NCBI RefSeq assembly: GCF_013408525.1
Contig: NZ_JACBZM010000001.1
Coordinates: forward strand, 3,038,001 to 3,102,000
Direction: 5' to 3'
Length of the DNA stretch: 64,000 nt
From: Nocardioides aromaticivorans
GTDB lineage: Bacteria > Actinomycetota > Actinomycetes > Propionibacteriales > Nocardioidaceae
Shown: piece after piece, positions 10,707-20,592 of the stretch
Layout: each line of letters opens with the position of its first letter
How positions within the stretch are numbered: position 1 is the first letter of the stretch
Position numbers and translations under genes: made by a program
The notes under the pieces: generated by a model
What the model was told of the DNA's origin: nothing
Database searches by the model: none
What the model saw: the letters and a program-made list of their open reading frames with translations, nothing else

Positions 10707-11906
10707 ATGTCCTCGGACACCCCCCAGACCAGCGGTTCCACCGGCGCCGTCCTCAACATCGGCATGGTCGGCCACTCGTTCATGGGTGCCGCCCACTCGC
10801 AGGCGTGGCGCTCCGCCGGGCGCTTCTTCGACCTGCCGCTCGCCCCGGTGATGCAGGTCCTCGGCGGGCGCGACGAAGCCCGTACGGCGGCCGCCGCCGC
10901 CCGGCTCGGGTGGAACCAGCACGTCACCGACTGGCGTGAGCTCGTCCACCGCGAGGACGTCGACGTGGTCGACATCTGCACCCCGGGCGACTCGCACGCG
11001 GAGATCGCCATCGCCGCCCTGGCCGCCGGCAAGCACGTCCTGTGCGAGAAGCCGCTGGCCAACTCGGTGGCCGAGGCCGAGGAGATGACCCGTGCCGCCG
11101 CGGAGGCGGCGCAGCGCGGCGTACGCGCGATGGTGGGCTTCACCTACCGCCGGGTGCCGGCGATCGCCCTGGCCCGCAAGCTGGTCGCCGACGGCCGGCT
11201 GGGCACCGTCCGCCACGTCCGCGCGCAGTACCTCCAGGACTGGATCGCCGACCCGGAGGCGCCGCTCTCGTGGCGGCTGCAGAAGGAGCGCGCCGGCTCG
11301 GGGTCGCTGGGCGACATCGGCGCCCACGTCATCGACCTCGCGCAGTACATCACCGGCGACGCGATCACCGAGGTCTCCGGCCACCTGGAGACCTTCGTCA
11401 AGGAGCGCCCCCTCGCGGCCGAGCACGCCGGCCTCTCCGGCACCGCGTCGGAGGAGCGCGGCGAGGTCACCGTCGACGACGCCGCGATGTTCCTGGCCCG
11501 CTTCGCGTCCGGCGCGGCCGGGGTCTTCGAGGCGACCCGCTTCGCGACCGGCCGCAAGAACGCGATCCGGATCGAGGTCAACGGCTCGCTCGGCAGCCTC
11601 GCCTTCGACTTCGAGGACATGAACGTCCTGCAGTTCTTCGACGCGACCCTCGCGGACGAGGAGGCCGGCTTCCGCCGGATCCTCGTCACCGAGCCGACCC
11701 ACCCGTACGTCGCCGCCTGGTGGCCGCCCGGCCACGGGCTGGGCTACGAGCACGGCTTCACCCACCAGGTCGTCGACCTGGTGACCGCCATCGCGGACGG
11801 CACCCAGCCCACGCCGACCTTCGCCGATGGCCTGCAGATCCAGAGAGTGCTCGACGCCGTCGAGACGAGTTCCGCGACCCGCACCTGGCAGGAGATCACC
11901 GCATGA
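10707..11906 (+). CDS. Gfo/Idh/MocA-family NAD(P)-dependent sugar/inositol dehydrogenase
   Basis: A 399-residue oxidoreductase with an N-terminal Rossmann fold ([19 protein letters not shown], a GxGxxG variant) and the family motif [15 protein letters not shown], whose Lys is the conserved catalytic/NAD-contact residue. The C-terminal alpha/beta domain carries [17 protein letters not shown], with the catalytic-type Asp-x3-His. The family oxidises sugars or inositols, or opens and closes 3-keto glycosides. It overlaps xylA by ATGA and follows the ABC operon after a hairpin, so the substrate probably enters through that importer. The precise sugar is not inferable. Confidence 0.92.
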   Translation: MSSDTPQTSGSTGAVLNIGMVGHSFMGAAHSQAWRSAGRFFDLPLAPVMQVLGGRDEARTAAAAARLGWNQHVTDWRELVHREDVDVVDICTPGDSHAEIAIAALAAGKHVLCEKPLANSVAEAEEMTRAAAEAAQRGVRAMVGFTYRRVPAIALARKLVADGRLGTVRHVRAQYLQDWIADPEAPLSWRLQKERAGSGSLGDIGAHVIDLAQYITGDAITEVSGHLETFVKERPLAAEHAGLSGTASEERGEVTVDDAAMFLARFASGAAGVFEATRFATGRKNAIRIEVNGSLGSLAFDFEDMNVLQFFDATLADEEAGFRRILVTEPTHPYVAAWWPPGHGLGYEHGFTHQVVDLVTAIADGTQPTPTFADGLQIQRVLDAVETSSATRTWQEITA

Positions 11907-13066
11907 CCGACCCGTACCAGCCCGTCCCCGAGGACAAGTTCTCCTTCGGTCTCTGGACCGTCGGATGGGAGGGCGTCGACGTCTTCGGCCCGGCCAGCAG
12001 GCCGCCGCTCGACCCGGTCGAGAGCACCTACAAGCTCGCCGAGCTCGGCGCCGCCGCCGTCACCTTCCACGACGACGACCTGCTGCCCGACGACAGCACC
12101 CGCGACGTGACCCTCAAGCGCTTCGAGCAGGCGCTGTCCGAGAGCGGCCTCCGCTGCGAGATGGTGACCACGAACCTGTTCAGCCACCCGGTCTTCAAGG
12201 AGGGCGGACTCACCGCCAACGACCGGACGGTACGCCGCTACGCGCTCGCCAAGGTGCTGCGCAATATCGACCTGGCGGCCTCGCTCGGCGCGGAGACCTT
12301 CGTGATGTGGGGCGGGCGCGAGGGCGCCGAGCACGGCGCCAGCAAGCACATCCCGGCCGCGCTCGACCGCATGGCCGAGGCGCTCAACATCGTCTGTGCC
12401 TACGTGAAGGAGCAGGGCCACCACCTCCGCTTCGCCCTCGAGCCCAAGCCCAACGAGCCGCGCGGCGACATCCTGCTGCCGACGATCGGGCACGCCCTCG
12501 CCCTCATCTCCGAGCTCGAGCACCCCGAGATGGTCGGCCTGAACCCCGAGGTCGGCCACGAGGAGATGGCGGGACTGAACTTCGCGCACGGCATCGCGCA
12601 GGCGATGTGGCACGGCAAGCTCTTCCACGTCGACCTCAACGGCCAGCACGGCCCGCGCTTCGACCAGGACCTGCGCTTCGGCGCCGGCAACCTGCGGGGG
12701 GCCTTCTGGACCGTGGACACGCTGCTCGGCGGCGGCCAGGCGGCGCCGTACCAGGGCTATGTGCACTTCGACTTCAAGCCGCCCCGGGCCGAGGGCCTCG
12801 ACGGGGTCTGGGAGTCGGCGCGCGGCTGCATGCGCAACTACCTGATCCTGCGGGAGCGGGCGCTCGCCTTCCGCGCCGACCCCGAGGTCCGCGCGGCGCT
12901 CGACGCGGCGCGGGTCGAGGAGCTCTCCACCCCCACCGTGGCGCCGGGCGAGCCGCTGTCGGCGCTGCGTGACGCGGACTACGACCTGGCCGCCCTGACC
13001 GCACGCAGCGTGGCCATGGAGGCGCTCGACCAGCTGGCGATGGACCACCTGCTCGGCGCCCGCTGA
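11903..13066 (+). CDS. xylA: Xylose isomerase
   Basis: Interconverts D-xylose and D-xylulose (and glucose/fructose) in the cytoplasm with two divalent metals. It has 387 residues, close to the Streptomyces/Actinoplanes class I enzyme of about 388. Seen are [10 protein letters not shown] at the N-terminus, the catalytic His in VTFHDDDL, the metal-site Glu in [27 protein letters not shown], and the LFHVDLNGQ metal loop. ATG at 11903 overlaps the dehydrogenase stop as ATGA. The partner kinase xylB is 8.5 kb downstream (21546), separated by the secreted dehydrogenase, a TIM-barrel gene and an HTH gene. Confidence 0.97.
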   Translation: MTDPYQPVPEDKFSFGLWTVGWEGVDVFGPASRPPLDPVESTYKLAELGAAAVTFHDDDLLPDDSTRDVTLKRFEQALSESGLRCEMVTTNLFSHPVFKEGGLTANDRTVRRYALAKVLRNIDLAASLGAETFVMWGGREGAEHGASKHIPAALDRMAEALNIVCAYVKEQGHHLRFALEPKPNEPRGDILLPTIGHALALISELEHPEMVGLNPEVGHEEMAGLNFAHGIAQAMWHGKLFHVDLNGQHGPRFDQDLRFGAGNLRGAFWTVDTLLGGGQAAPYQGYVHFDFKPPRAEGLDGVWESARGCMRNYLILRERALAFRADPEVRAALDAARVEELSTPTVAPGEPLSALRDADYDLAALTARSVAMEALDQLAMDHLLGAR

Positions 13067-13202
13067 CGCCCGCCGCCCCTGTCCCTCGACCCCCACAGCA
13101 GCACCCGCACCACCAGCACGACCAGCACGACCAGGGCCGAACGCCCGGGGACCCGCCCCGGAACCGATGGAGCGCAATCCGTCACCAACGAAGGGAATCG
13201 TG

Positions 13203-16200
13203 ATGAAGAACGTCATCACGCGGCTACGGAAGGGCTCGCGCGCAACGCTCGGCACGACCGTCGCCATGATCGTGTCGTTGCCCTTGGGCGCGGCAGCCCT
13301 CGCCGTACCAGCCGCGGCAGCCGAGCCGGCACCCGCGGCCGTCGCATCGGCCGAGGGTCCCGCCACCGCGAAGAGTCCTGCGGAGGCGGCTCCTCCGAGC
13401 AACGCCGTTCCGTGGACGGCCGACGAGGTGGCAGCCGCCGCCGAGGCCGACGAGTTCGACGCCCTGGTCTTCTCGAAGACCGCTGCCTTCCGGCACAGCA
13501 ACATCGACGAGGGCATCACCGCCATCCAGCAGCTCGGCACCGCCAACGGCTTCAACGTCACGGCGACCGAGGACGCCGCGGCCTTCACCGACGAGAACCT
13601 CGCCCAGTACGAGGTCGTCATCTTCCTCTCCACCACCGGCGACGTGCTCAACGAGGCCCAGCAGGGCGCGTTCGAGCGCTACATCCAGGCCGGTGGCGGG
13701 TACGCCGGCATCCATGCGGCCTCCGACACCGAGTACTCGTGGCCCTGGTACGGCAACCTGGTCGGCTCCTACTTCAACAACCACCCCGCGGGCACCCCGA
13801 CCGCGACCGTCAAGGTCGAGGACCCGGCCCACGCCTCGACCGCCGGCATCGACCGGCGGTGGGAGCGCACGGACGAGTGGTACAACTTCCGCACGAACCC
13901 GCGCGGCAAGGTCCACGTCCTCGCGTCGATGGACGAGACGACCTACGCGCCGGGCGGCGGCGCGATGGGTGCCGAGCACCCGATCGCCTGGTGCCAGGAC
14001 TACGACGGCGGCCGCAGCTGGTACACCGGCATGGGCCACACCGAGGCGTCCTTCACCGACGCGAAGTTCCTCAAGCACATCCTCGGCGGCATCAAGACCG
14101 CCGCGGGCGTCGTACCGTCCGACTGCAAGGCGACGCTCGAGCCGAGCTTCGAGAAGGTCGCGCTCGACGAGAACACGTCGAACCCGATGGAGCTCGACAT
14201 CGCCGACGACGGCCGGGTCTTCTACATCGACCGCAACGGCGCCGTCCGCATCATCCTCACCAACGGCTCCGTGGTGACGGCGGGCACGATCCCGGTCTAC
14301 ACCGGCCAGGAGTTCGGCCTGCTGGGCATCGCCCTCGACCCGAACTTCTCGACCAACAACTGGGTCTACCTCTACTACTCGCCGACGGGGTCGACCCCGA
14401 CCGACCGCATCGCGCGGTACACGATGTCGGGCAACACGCTGCAGCTCGACAGTGCGACCACGATCCTCGACGTGCCGACGCAGCGCGACCAGTGCTGCCA
14501 CGCCGGCGGGTCGATGGAGTTCGACAAGGACGGCAACCTCTACCTCGCGACGGGTGACAACACGAACCCGTTCGACTCCGGTGGCTACACCCCGATCGAC
14601 GAGCGCCCCGGCCGCAGCGCCTGGGACGCCCAGCGCACGGCGGGCAACACCAACAGCCTCAACGGCAAGGTGCTGCGCATCAAGCCGCTCCCGGCCGGCG
14701 GCTACTCGATCCCGGCGGGCAACCTGTTCGACGAGGCCAGCGACACCGACCAGAAGACCCGGCCCGAGATCTACGCGATGGGCTTCCGCAACCCCTTCCG
14801 GATCGGCCTGGACGAGCAGAACAACCACCTGCTCGTGGCCGACTACGGCCCGGACGCCGGTTCGGTGAGCGACACCCGTGGCCCGAACGGCCGCGTCGAG
14901 TGGAACGTGCTCGCCGAGCCCGGCAACTACGGCTGGCCCTACTGCGTCGGCGACAACGCGGCGTACAACGACTACAACTTCGCCAGCAGCACCGCGGGTG
15001 CGGCGTTCAACTGCGCCAACCCCGTCAACGACTCGCCGAACAACACCGGCCGGACGCAGCTCCCGCCGGCGAAGCGCGCGGTCATGTGGCAGAGCAACAA
15101 CGGCTCGATCACCGGCACCCCGGAGATCGGCGCCAGCGGTGCCCCGATGACCTCGGGCACCTACTCGTACGACGCCGACCTGGTCTCCGACCGCAAGTGG
15201 CCGGCGTACTTCGACAGCAAGGCGATCTGGGCGGACTGGAACAACAGCCGCCTGTTCACCGTGCAGATGAACGAGGGCGGCACCGGTTACACCGACATCA
15301 ACCGCTTCCTGCCCAACCTGCCGATGGTCCGGCCGCACGCGCTGCAGTTCGGTCCCGACGGTGCGCTCTACATGATCGAGTGGGGCAGCGGCTTCAACGG
15401 GAACAACGCCGACTCGGGCATCTACCGGATCGACTACGTCGAGGGCAACCGCGCCCCGGTGGCCCGGGCGACGACCGACAAGACGTCGGGTCCGGCGCCG
15501 CTGACGGTCCAGTTCGACGGCTCCGACTCCTTCGACCCCGACACCGGGGACGCGACCGGGATGTCGTACGCCTGGGACTTCGACGGCGACGGTGACACCG
15601 ACGCCACGACGCCGACGGGCAGCCACACCTACACCGAGGCCGGCAACTACACCGCCCGCCTCACGGTGACCGACGAGGGCGGTCGCACCGGGACGACGAA
15701 CATCGACATCGTCGCCGGCAACACCGCTCCGACCGTGGAGCTGCTCGCTCCGCCGGACGGTGGCTTCTTCGACTTCGGCGACACCCTGAAGTACGAGGTC
15801 AAGGTGACCGACCCGGAGGACGGGGCGATCGACTGCGACCGCGTCGTCGTACAGCCGGGCCTCGGCCACGACCAGCACTCGCACGACTACGAGCAGTACC
15901 ACGGGTGCAGCGGCTCCCTGGCGCTCCCGGGCGACGTCGGCCACGTCGGCGCGAACATCTTCGGCACGATCAAGGCCACCTACACCGACGACGGTGCGGG
16001 TGCGGCCGGAGAGCTGACCGGTGTCGACGGCATCGTCGTCCACACGAAGCACAAGGAGGCGGAGTTCTTCGACGAGACCGGGCGCACCGGGACCGGCACC
16101 GGCACGGCCGGTGTGACGACCCAGACCACCACCGACTCCGGCGGCGGCCTCAACGTCACCGGCGTGGAGACCGGCGACTGGTTCCGCTGGGACGTCATGA

Positions 16201-19200
16201 ACCTGACCGGCATCACCGGCGCGAAGCTGCGCGTCGCCTCGACCACCACCGGCGCGGAGTTCGCGATCCGGCAGGGGTCGCCGACCGGCACCACGATCGG
16301 CACCGTCACGGTCCCGAACACCGGTGGGGCGCAGACCTTCCAGGACGTCTCGACCACCTTCACCGGCGCCACGACGGACAGCGCACCGCTGTACTTCGTC
16401 GCGACGACGGGTGGCGCGAACGTCAACTGGATCGAGTTCGCAGGCCGCGGCATCACCGACAACCAGCCGCCGACGGTCGCCATCGAGGCCAGCACGCTCC
16501 GTGGCGAGGCGCCGCTGCCGGTGCAGTTCACCAGCACGGTGAACGACCCCGACGGTGACACCCCGGTCGAGTACGAGTGGGACTTCGGCGACAACGCCAC
16601 CTCCACCGAGGCGAACCCGAGCCACACCTTCACCACGCCGGGCAAGTACGTCGTCTCGCTGACCGCGACCGACGCCCGGGGAGCGAAGAGCAACCGCACG
16701 CTCGAGGTGACCGTCCTGCAGGCGCTGGACATCTGCTTCAGCGGTCGCTCGGACGACTTCGTGGGCGACGCCCTCGACACCGACCGCTGGAACCGCAGCG
16801 TTCGCGTCGACCAGTCGCTGACGGTGGCGGACGGGACGCTCAACATCCCGATCACCGCGACCGACATCTACCAGACCACCAACACCACGCCGAACATCGT
16901 GCTGCAGGACCTCCCTGCCGGTGCCTTCGAGGCGACGACGCGGCTCACGCTGCCGGCGGTGCGGTCGTACCAGCAGGCCGGACTGGTGGTCTACGGCGAC
17001 GACAACAACTACCTGAAGCTCGTCTACTCGGGACGCTCCAGCTCCCCGGACAAGGCGAGCAACGTCATCCAGGTCGCCAAGGAGGTCAACGCCACCGCGT
17101 CGGAGACCAACTCCGCCAACCTCGGGGCCGACTTCCCCGACACGGTGTGGTTGCGGATCTCGAGCACGAACGGGAACGCCGTCACCACGTCGTACAGCAC
17201 CGATGGTGCGACCTGGACGACGTTGTCGACGAACCGTGACCTGACCGGCATCACCGCGCCCAAGGTCGGACTGCTCGCGCTGGGCAACCAGGCCGCCGCG
17301 GTCGGGATCACCGCCCAGTTCGACTACTTCACCCTCACCCCCGACGACACGGCCGAGCCGTGCGCCCCGGACTGCCTCGTCGAGAACTTCGACGGGAACG
17401 CCCTGGGTGAGGGCTGGGACGTCGTCCGGCCGAGCGGCAACCTCTCGGTCTCCGGCGGCTCGGTGAAGATCCCGCTCGAGGCGACGGACCTCTACCAGGG
17501 CACGAACACCGCACGGGACCTGGTCCTCACCGACCTGCCCGACGGCCCGTTCGTGGTCACGACCAAGGTCAGCGCCCCGATCAACCGGTCCTACCAGTCG
17601 GCGGGCCTGCTGCTCTACGGCAATGACGACAACTACATCAAGCACGTGTTCCAGGGCCGCAGCAGCGACCCGAGCGCGGCGTCCAACATCATCCAGACGG
17701 CGAAGGAGGTCGGCGGCACCGCCACCGAGACCAACACCCCGGGCCTCGGGGCGAGCTTCCCGAGCACCGTGTGGCTGCGCCTCACCAGCGACGACGGTGA
17801 GCAGGTCATCGGTTCCTACAGCACCGACGGCGAGACCTGGACGGAGATGTCCGGCGGGTACGACCTGACCGGCATCACCAACCCCCGGGTCGGCCTGCTG
17901 GCCGCGGCCAACACCGCGAACGGCGCCGGCATCACCGCCAGCTTCGACTGGTTCACGCTCGGCGAGGACGCCACCTGTGAGCCGGACGGCGGGGAGCCGA
18001 CCGACACCACCGCACCGACCACGACCATCACGGTCCCGGCGGCGGACGGCGAGGCCGGCTGGCACACCACCCGGCCGTCGTTCACCCTGACGGCCACCGA
18101 CGGTGCGGAGGGCTCGGGCGTCGCATCGGTCGAGTACCGCATCGCCGGAGGTGCCTGGACGCCGTACACCACGGCGGTCGAGGTGAGCGGTGAGGGCGAG
18201 CGCCTGGTCGAGTTCCGTGCGACGGACGAGGCCGGCAACGTCGAGGAGACCAGGTCCAGCACGGTCAAGGTCGACACCGTCGTCCCGACCGTCACCGCGG
18301 ACGAGACGGGCACCCGGACCAAGACGCTGACGCTCAGCGCCAGCGACGCGACGTCCGGAGTGGACCGGATCGAGTACCAGGTCGGCACCGCGACCACGTG
18401 GTCGGACTACAGCTCGCCGCTGTCGTTCGAGGACGTCGGCACCCACGTCGTGCGCTACCGCGCGGTCGACGTGGCGGGCAACGTCTCCGCGGTGGGCACC
18501 TCCACCGTCGAGGTCGGGCCCATCACCGCCCCGAAGGTCACCGTCACGACCGACCCCGCCGCTCCGAACGGGCGCAAGGGCTGGTTCGCCGGACCCGTCA
18601 CGGTCACCCTGACCGGGACCGGCGGCGACGGCGACCTGACGCTGGAGTACCGCACCGGCAAGGGCTCGTGGACGACGTACACCGCTCCGTTCCGCATCAC
18701 CAAGGACGGTGTCACGAAGCTCGAGGCCCGGGCGCGCGACGAGGCGGGCACCGTCTCGGCGGTCGTCGGCAAGACGTTCAAGATCGACGACACCGCACCG
18801 GCGCTGAGCGTCAGCGGGATCGCGAACGGCGCGCAGCTGAGCGTGGCGACGGTCCGCACGGTGCAGGTCACGGCAGCGGACCCGACGTCCGGCGTCGTGA
18901 GCAGGTCGGTCCGCCTCGACGGCAAGGTCGTGGCGTCCCGGACGCGCATCGATGCACTGGTGCTGCGGACCGGTACCCACCGCCTGGCGGTCGTCGTCAC
19001 CGACGAGGCCGGCAACCAGCGGACGCGGACGGTCACCTTCAAGGTGGTCGCCACGTACGCCGGCGGCAGGGCGTTGGTCGACCGGCTCGACCGTGAGAAC
19101 CGGATCGGAGCCCGGCTCGCCGGGAAGCTCGAGAGCGCCCTCATCACGGCGCAGCGAGCCGACGGACGCGGGGACGAGCGTCAGGCCAGCCAGGCCCTGA

Positions 19201-19292
19201 CCAGGTTCCGGGTCCTCGCCTCCGGCATCCGGAGCACCGTGGTGAGGACCGCTCTCACGGACCTCGCCCGCCGGCTGGATGCCCAGCTGTAG
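13203..19292 (+). CDS. Secreted multidomain ThuA - sorbosone/glucose dehydrogenase - PKD - carbohydrate-binding protein
   Basis: A 2029-residue exported protein. Start: ATG at 13203 with AAGGGA upstream, giving a signal peptide (MKNVITRLRKGSR, hydrophobic core, cut near AAAAEPAP). Approximate domains are ThuA-like (80-300), a six-bladed glucose/sorbosone dehydrogenase-like propeller (312-750), PKD (750-840), a His-rich module (841-945), CBM6-like (950-1085), PKD (1087-1173), and two homologous about 200-residue jelly-roll modules (1184-1383 and 1394-1593). Ig-like repeats with DEAGNV motifs (1600-1950) and a C-terminal helical module resembling FIMAH (1953-2029) complete it. ThuA-type proteins act in trehalose/3-keto-sugar metabolism; the propeller family includes PQQ sugar dehydrogenases. 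An extracellular enzyme attacking plant or microbial glycans is likely; its substrate is unknown. Confidence 0.9.
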   Translation: MKNVITRLRKGSRATLGTTVAMIVSLPLGAAALAVPAAAAEPAPAAVASAEGPATAKSPAEAAPPSNAVPWTADEVAAAAEADEFDALVFSKTAAFRHSNIDEGITAIQQLGTANGFNVTATEDAAAFTDENLAQYEVVIFLSTTGDVLNEAQQGAFERYIQAGGGYAGIHAASDTEYSWPWYGNLVGSYFNNHPAGTPTATVKVEDPAHASTAGIDRRWERTDEWYNFRTNPRGKVHVLASMDETTYAPGGGAMGAEHPIAWCQDYDGGRSWYTGMGHTEASFTDAKFLKHILGGIKTAAGVVPSDCKATLEPSFEKVALDENTSNPMELDIADDGRVFYIDRNGAVRIILTNGSVVTAGTIPVYTGQEFGLLGIALDPNFSTNNWVYLYYSPTGSTPTDRIARYTMSGNTLQLDSATTILDVPTQRDQCCHAGGSMEFDKDGNLYLATGDNTNPFDSGGYTPIDERPGRSAWDAQRTAGNTNSLNGKVLRIKPLPAGGYSIPAGNLFDEASDTDQKTRPEIYAMGFRNPFRIGLDEQNNHLLVADYGPDAGSVSDTRGPNGRVEWNVLAEPGNYGWPYCVGDNAAYNDYNFASSTAGAAFNCANPVNDSPNNTGRTQLPPAKRAVMWQSNNGSITGTPEIGASGAPMTSGTYSYDADLVSDRKWPAYFDSKAIWADWNNSRLFTVQMNEGGTGYTDINRFLPNLPMVRPHALQFGPDGALYMIEWGSGFNGNNADSGIYRIDYVEGNRAPVARATTDKTSGPAPLTVQFDGSDSFDPDTGDATGMSYAWDFDGDGDTDATTPTGSHTYTEAGNYTARLTVTDEGGRTGTTNIDIVAGNTAPTVELLAPPDGGFFDFGDTLKYEVKVTDPEDGAIDCDRVVVQPGLGHDQHSHDYEQYHGCSGSLALPGDVGHVGANIFGTIKATYTDDGAGAAGELTGVDGIVVHTKHKEAEFFDETGRTGTGTGTAGVTTQTTTDSGGGLNVTGVETGDWFRWDVMNLTGITGAKLRVASTTTGAEFAIRQGSPTGTTIGTVTVPNTGGAQTFQDVSTTFTGATTDSAPLYFVATTGGANVNWIEFAGRGITDNQPPTVAIEASTLRGEAPLPVQFTSTVNDPDGDTPVEYEWDFGDNATSTEANPSHTFTTPGKYVVSLTATDARGAKSNRTLEVTVLQALDICFSGRSDDFVGDALDTDRWNRSVRVDQSLTVADGTLNIPITATDIYQTTNTTPNIVLQDLPAGAFEATTRLTLPAVRSYQQAGLVVYGDDNNYLKLVYSGRSSSPDKASNVIQVAKEVNATASETNSANLGADFPDTVWLRISSTNGNAVTTSYSTDGATWTTLSTNRDLTGITAPKVGLLALGNQAAAVGITAQFDYFTLTPDDTAEPCAPDCLVENFDGNALGEGWDVVRPSGNLSVSGGSVKIPLEATDLYQGTNTARDLVLTDLPDGPFVVTTKVSAPINRSYQSAGLLLYGNDDNYIKHVFQGRSSDPSAASNIIQTAKEVGGTATETNTPGLGASFPSTVWLRLTSDDGEQVIGSYSTDGETWTEMSGGYDLTGITNPRVGLLAAANTANGAGITASFDWFTLGEDATCEPDGGEPTDTTAPTTTITVPAADGEAGWHTTRPSFTLTATDGAEGSGVASVEYRIAGGAWTPYTTAVEVSGEGERLVEFRATDEAGNVEETRSSTVKVDTVVPTVTADETGTRTKTLTLSASDATSGVDRIEYQVGTATTWSDYSSPLSFEDVGTHVVRYRAVDVAGNVSAVGTSTVEVGPITAPKVTVTTDPAAPNGRKGWFAGPVTVTLTGTGGDGDLTLEYRTGKGSWTTYTAPFRITKDGVTKLEARARDEAGTVSAVVGKTFKIDDTAPALSVSGIANGAQLSVATVRTVQVTAADPTSGVVSRSVRLDGKVVASRTRIDALVLRTGTHRLAVVVTDEAGNQRTRTVTFKVVATYAGGRALVDRLDRENRIGARLAGKLESALITAQRADGRGDERQASQALTRFRVLASGIRSTVVRTALTDLARRLDAQL

Positions 19293-19425
19293 GCGAGCGG
19301 AACCGGAGAGGAGAACGTTCGCCGATGGGATCGCCCCGCCACGTCGCACCACCAGGTGAGGCAGCCGACGGCCAGCAGGATCGGCCCTGCCGGCCGGCCG
19401 GTGGGTGGGGTCCCCGTCCCGGACG

Positions 19426-19455
19426 GGGGAGCGGCGCCGCGAGGCGCCGCTCCCC
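19426..19455 (+). terminator. 13-bp perfect hairpin downstream of the giant secreted protein gene
   Basis: GGGGAGCGGCGCC (19426-19438), loop GCGA, GGCGCCGCTCCCC (19443-19455). A shorter hairpin, CCCCGTC/GACGGGG at 19412-19428, overlaps its left arm, so the two stems are mutually exclusive. It lies 134 bases after the stop within a 278-base gap that otherwise shows no gene. The gap leads into the ribosome binding site GAGGAGAC before 19571. Confidence 0.7.
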
Positions 19456-19570
19456 GCGGCCCGGTGCCGGGACCGTGCGCTCCGTCCCGGCACCGGCCCG
19501 CACGGGCTGCCCGCCGACCAGAACCTGAACCACCACCACCCGCACATCCACCGCAACCCGAGGAGACGCC

Positions 19571-20578
19571 ATGGCACGCCCGATCACCCTGTTCACCGGC
19601 CAGTGGGCCGACCTGCCCTTCGAGGAGGTCTGCAGTCTCGCCTCCGAGTGGGGGTACGACGGCCTGGAGATCGCCTGCTGGGGCGACCACCTCGACCCGT
19701 GGCGGGCCGCCGAGGACGACGCCTACGTCCAGGAGAAGCTCGACCTGCTCGAGAAGTACAACCTCCGCACCTGGGCCATCTCCAACCACCTGACCGGCCA
19801 GGCCGTCTGCGACGACCCGATCGACGGGCGCCACCAGGCGATCCTCTCCGACCGGGTCTGGGGCGACGGCGACGCCGAGGGCGTGCGCCGGCGCGCGGCC
19901 GAGGAGATCACGATGACCGCGCGCAGCGCGCAGCGGCTGGGCGTGAAGACCGTCATCGGCTTCACCGGCTCGGCCATCTGGAAGTACGTCGCCATGTTCC
20001 CGCCCGCGACCGAGGAGATGGTGGCCGCCGGCTACCGCGACTTCGCCGACCGCTGGAACCCGATCCTCGACGTGTTCGACGAGTGCGGCGTCCGCTTCGC
20101 CCACGAGGTGCACCCCTCCGAGATCGCCTACGACTACTGGACCACGGTCGCGACCCTCGACGCGATCGGCCACCGCGAGGCCTTCGGCCTCAACTGGGAC
20201 CCGTCGCACTTCGTGTGGCAGGACCTCGACCCGGTCGGCTTCCTCTGGGACTTCAAGGACCGGATCTACCACGTCGACTGCAAGGACGCGAAGAAGCAGG
20301 TCGGCAACGGCCGCAACGGCCGAATGGGCTCGCACCTGCCGTGGGCCGACCCGCGTCGCGGCTGGGACTTCGTCTCGACCGGGCACGGCGACGTCCCGTG
20401 GGAGGCGTCCTTCCGGATGCTCAACACGATCGGGTACGACGGCCCCATCTCGGTCGAGTGGGAGGACGCCGGCATGGACCGCCTCGTCGGCGCCCCCGAG
20501 GCGCTCGCGTTCGTCCGTCGCCTCGCCTTCGACCCGCCGAGCGCGGCGTTCGACGCGGCCTTCTCCTCCTCGTCGTGA
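19571..20578 (+). CDS. Sugar phosphate isomerase/epimerase (AP endonuclease 2-type TIM barrel, IolE/xylose-isomerase-like)
   Basis: A 335-residue TIM-barrel enzyme. It opens with [16 protein letters not shown] and [17 protein letters not shown]. Metal-binding residues of the fold are visible in [27 protein letters not shown] and SVEWED. Relatives isomerise, epimerise or dehydrate sugars and keto-inositols, often beside Gfo/Idh/MocA and ThuA-type genes. That combination occurs here and supports a role in keto-sugar processing. GAGGAGAC lies just upstream. Its stop is close to or overlaps the next gene. Confidence 0.92.
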   Translation: MARPITLFTGQWADLPFEEVCSLASEWGYDGLEIACWGDHLDPWRAAEDDAYVQEKLDLLEKYNLRTWAISNHLTGQAVCDDPIDGRHQAILSDRVWGDGDAEGVRRRAAEEITMTARSAQRLGVKTVIGFTGSAIWKYVAMFPPATEEMVAAGYRDFADRWNPILDVFDECGVRFAHEVHPSEIAYDYWTTVATLDAIGHREAFGLNWDPSHFVWQDLDPVGFLWDFKDRIYHVDCKDAKKQVGNGRNGRMGSHLPWADPRRGWDFVSTGHGDVPWEASFRMLNTIGYDGPISVEWEDAGMDRLVGAPEALAFVRRLAFDPPSAAFDAAFSSSS

Positions 20579-20592
20579 GGCCGGGACCGGTC

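Noticed and set aside
13112..13133. Tandem CAGCACGAC repeats before the giant secreted protein gene
   Set aside because: Only two to three short copies in a C-rich leader; too short to distinguish from composition bias, and not CRISPR-like.
13224..19577. A 2117-codon open frame on the minus strand opposite the giant secreted protein gene
   Set aside because: Its composition is Arg/Gly/Val/Asp-rich with no domains, and it mirrors codon periodicity of the plus-strand gene, whose domains and signal peptide are clear. It is a shadow of high GC content.
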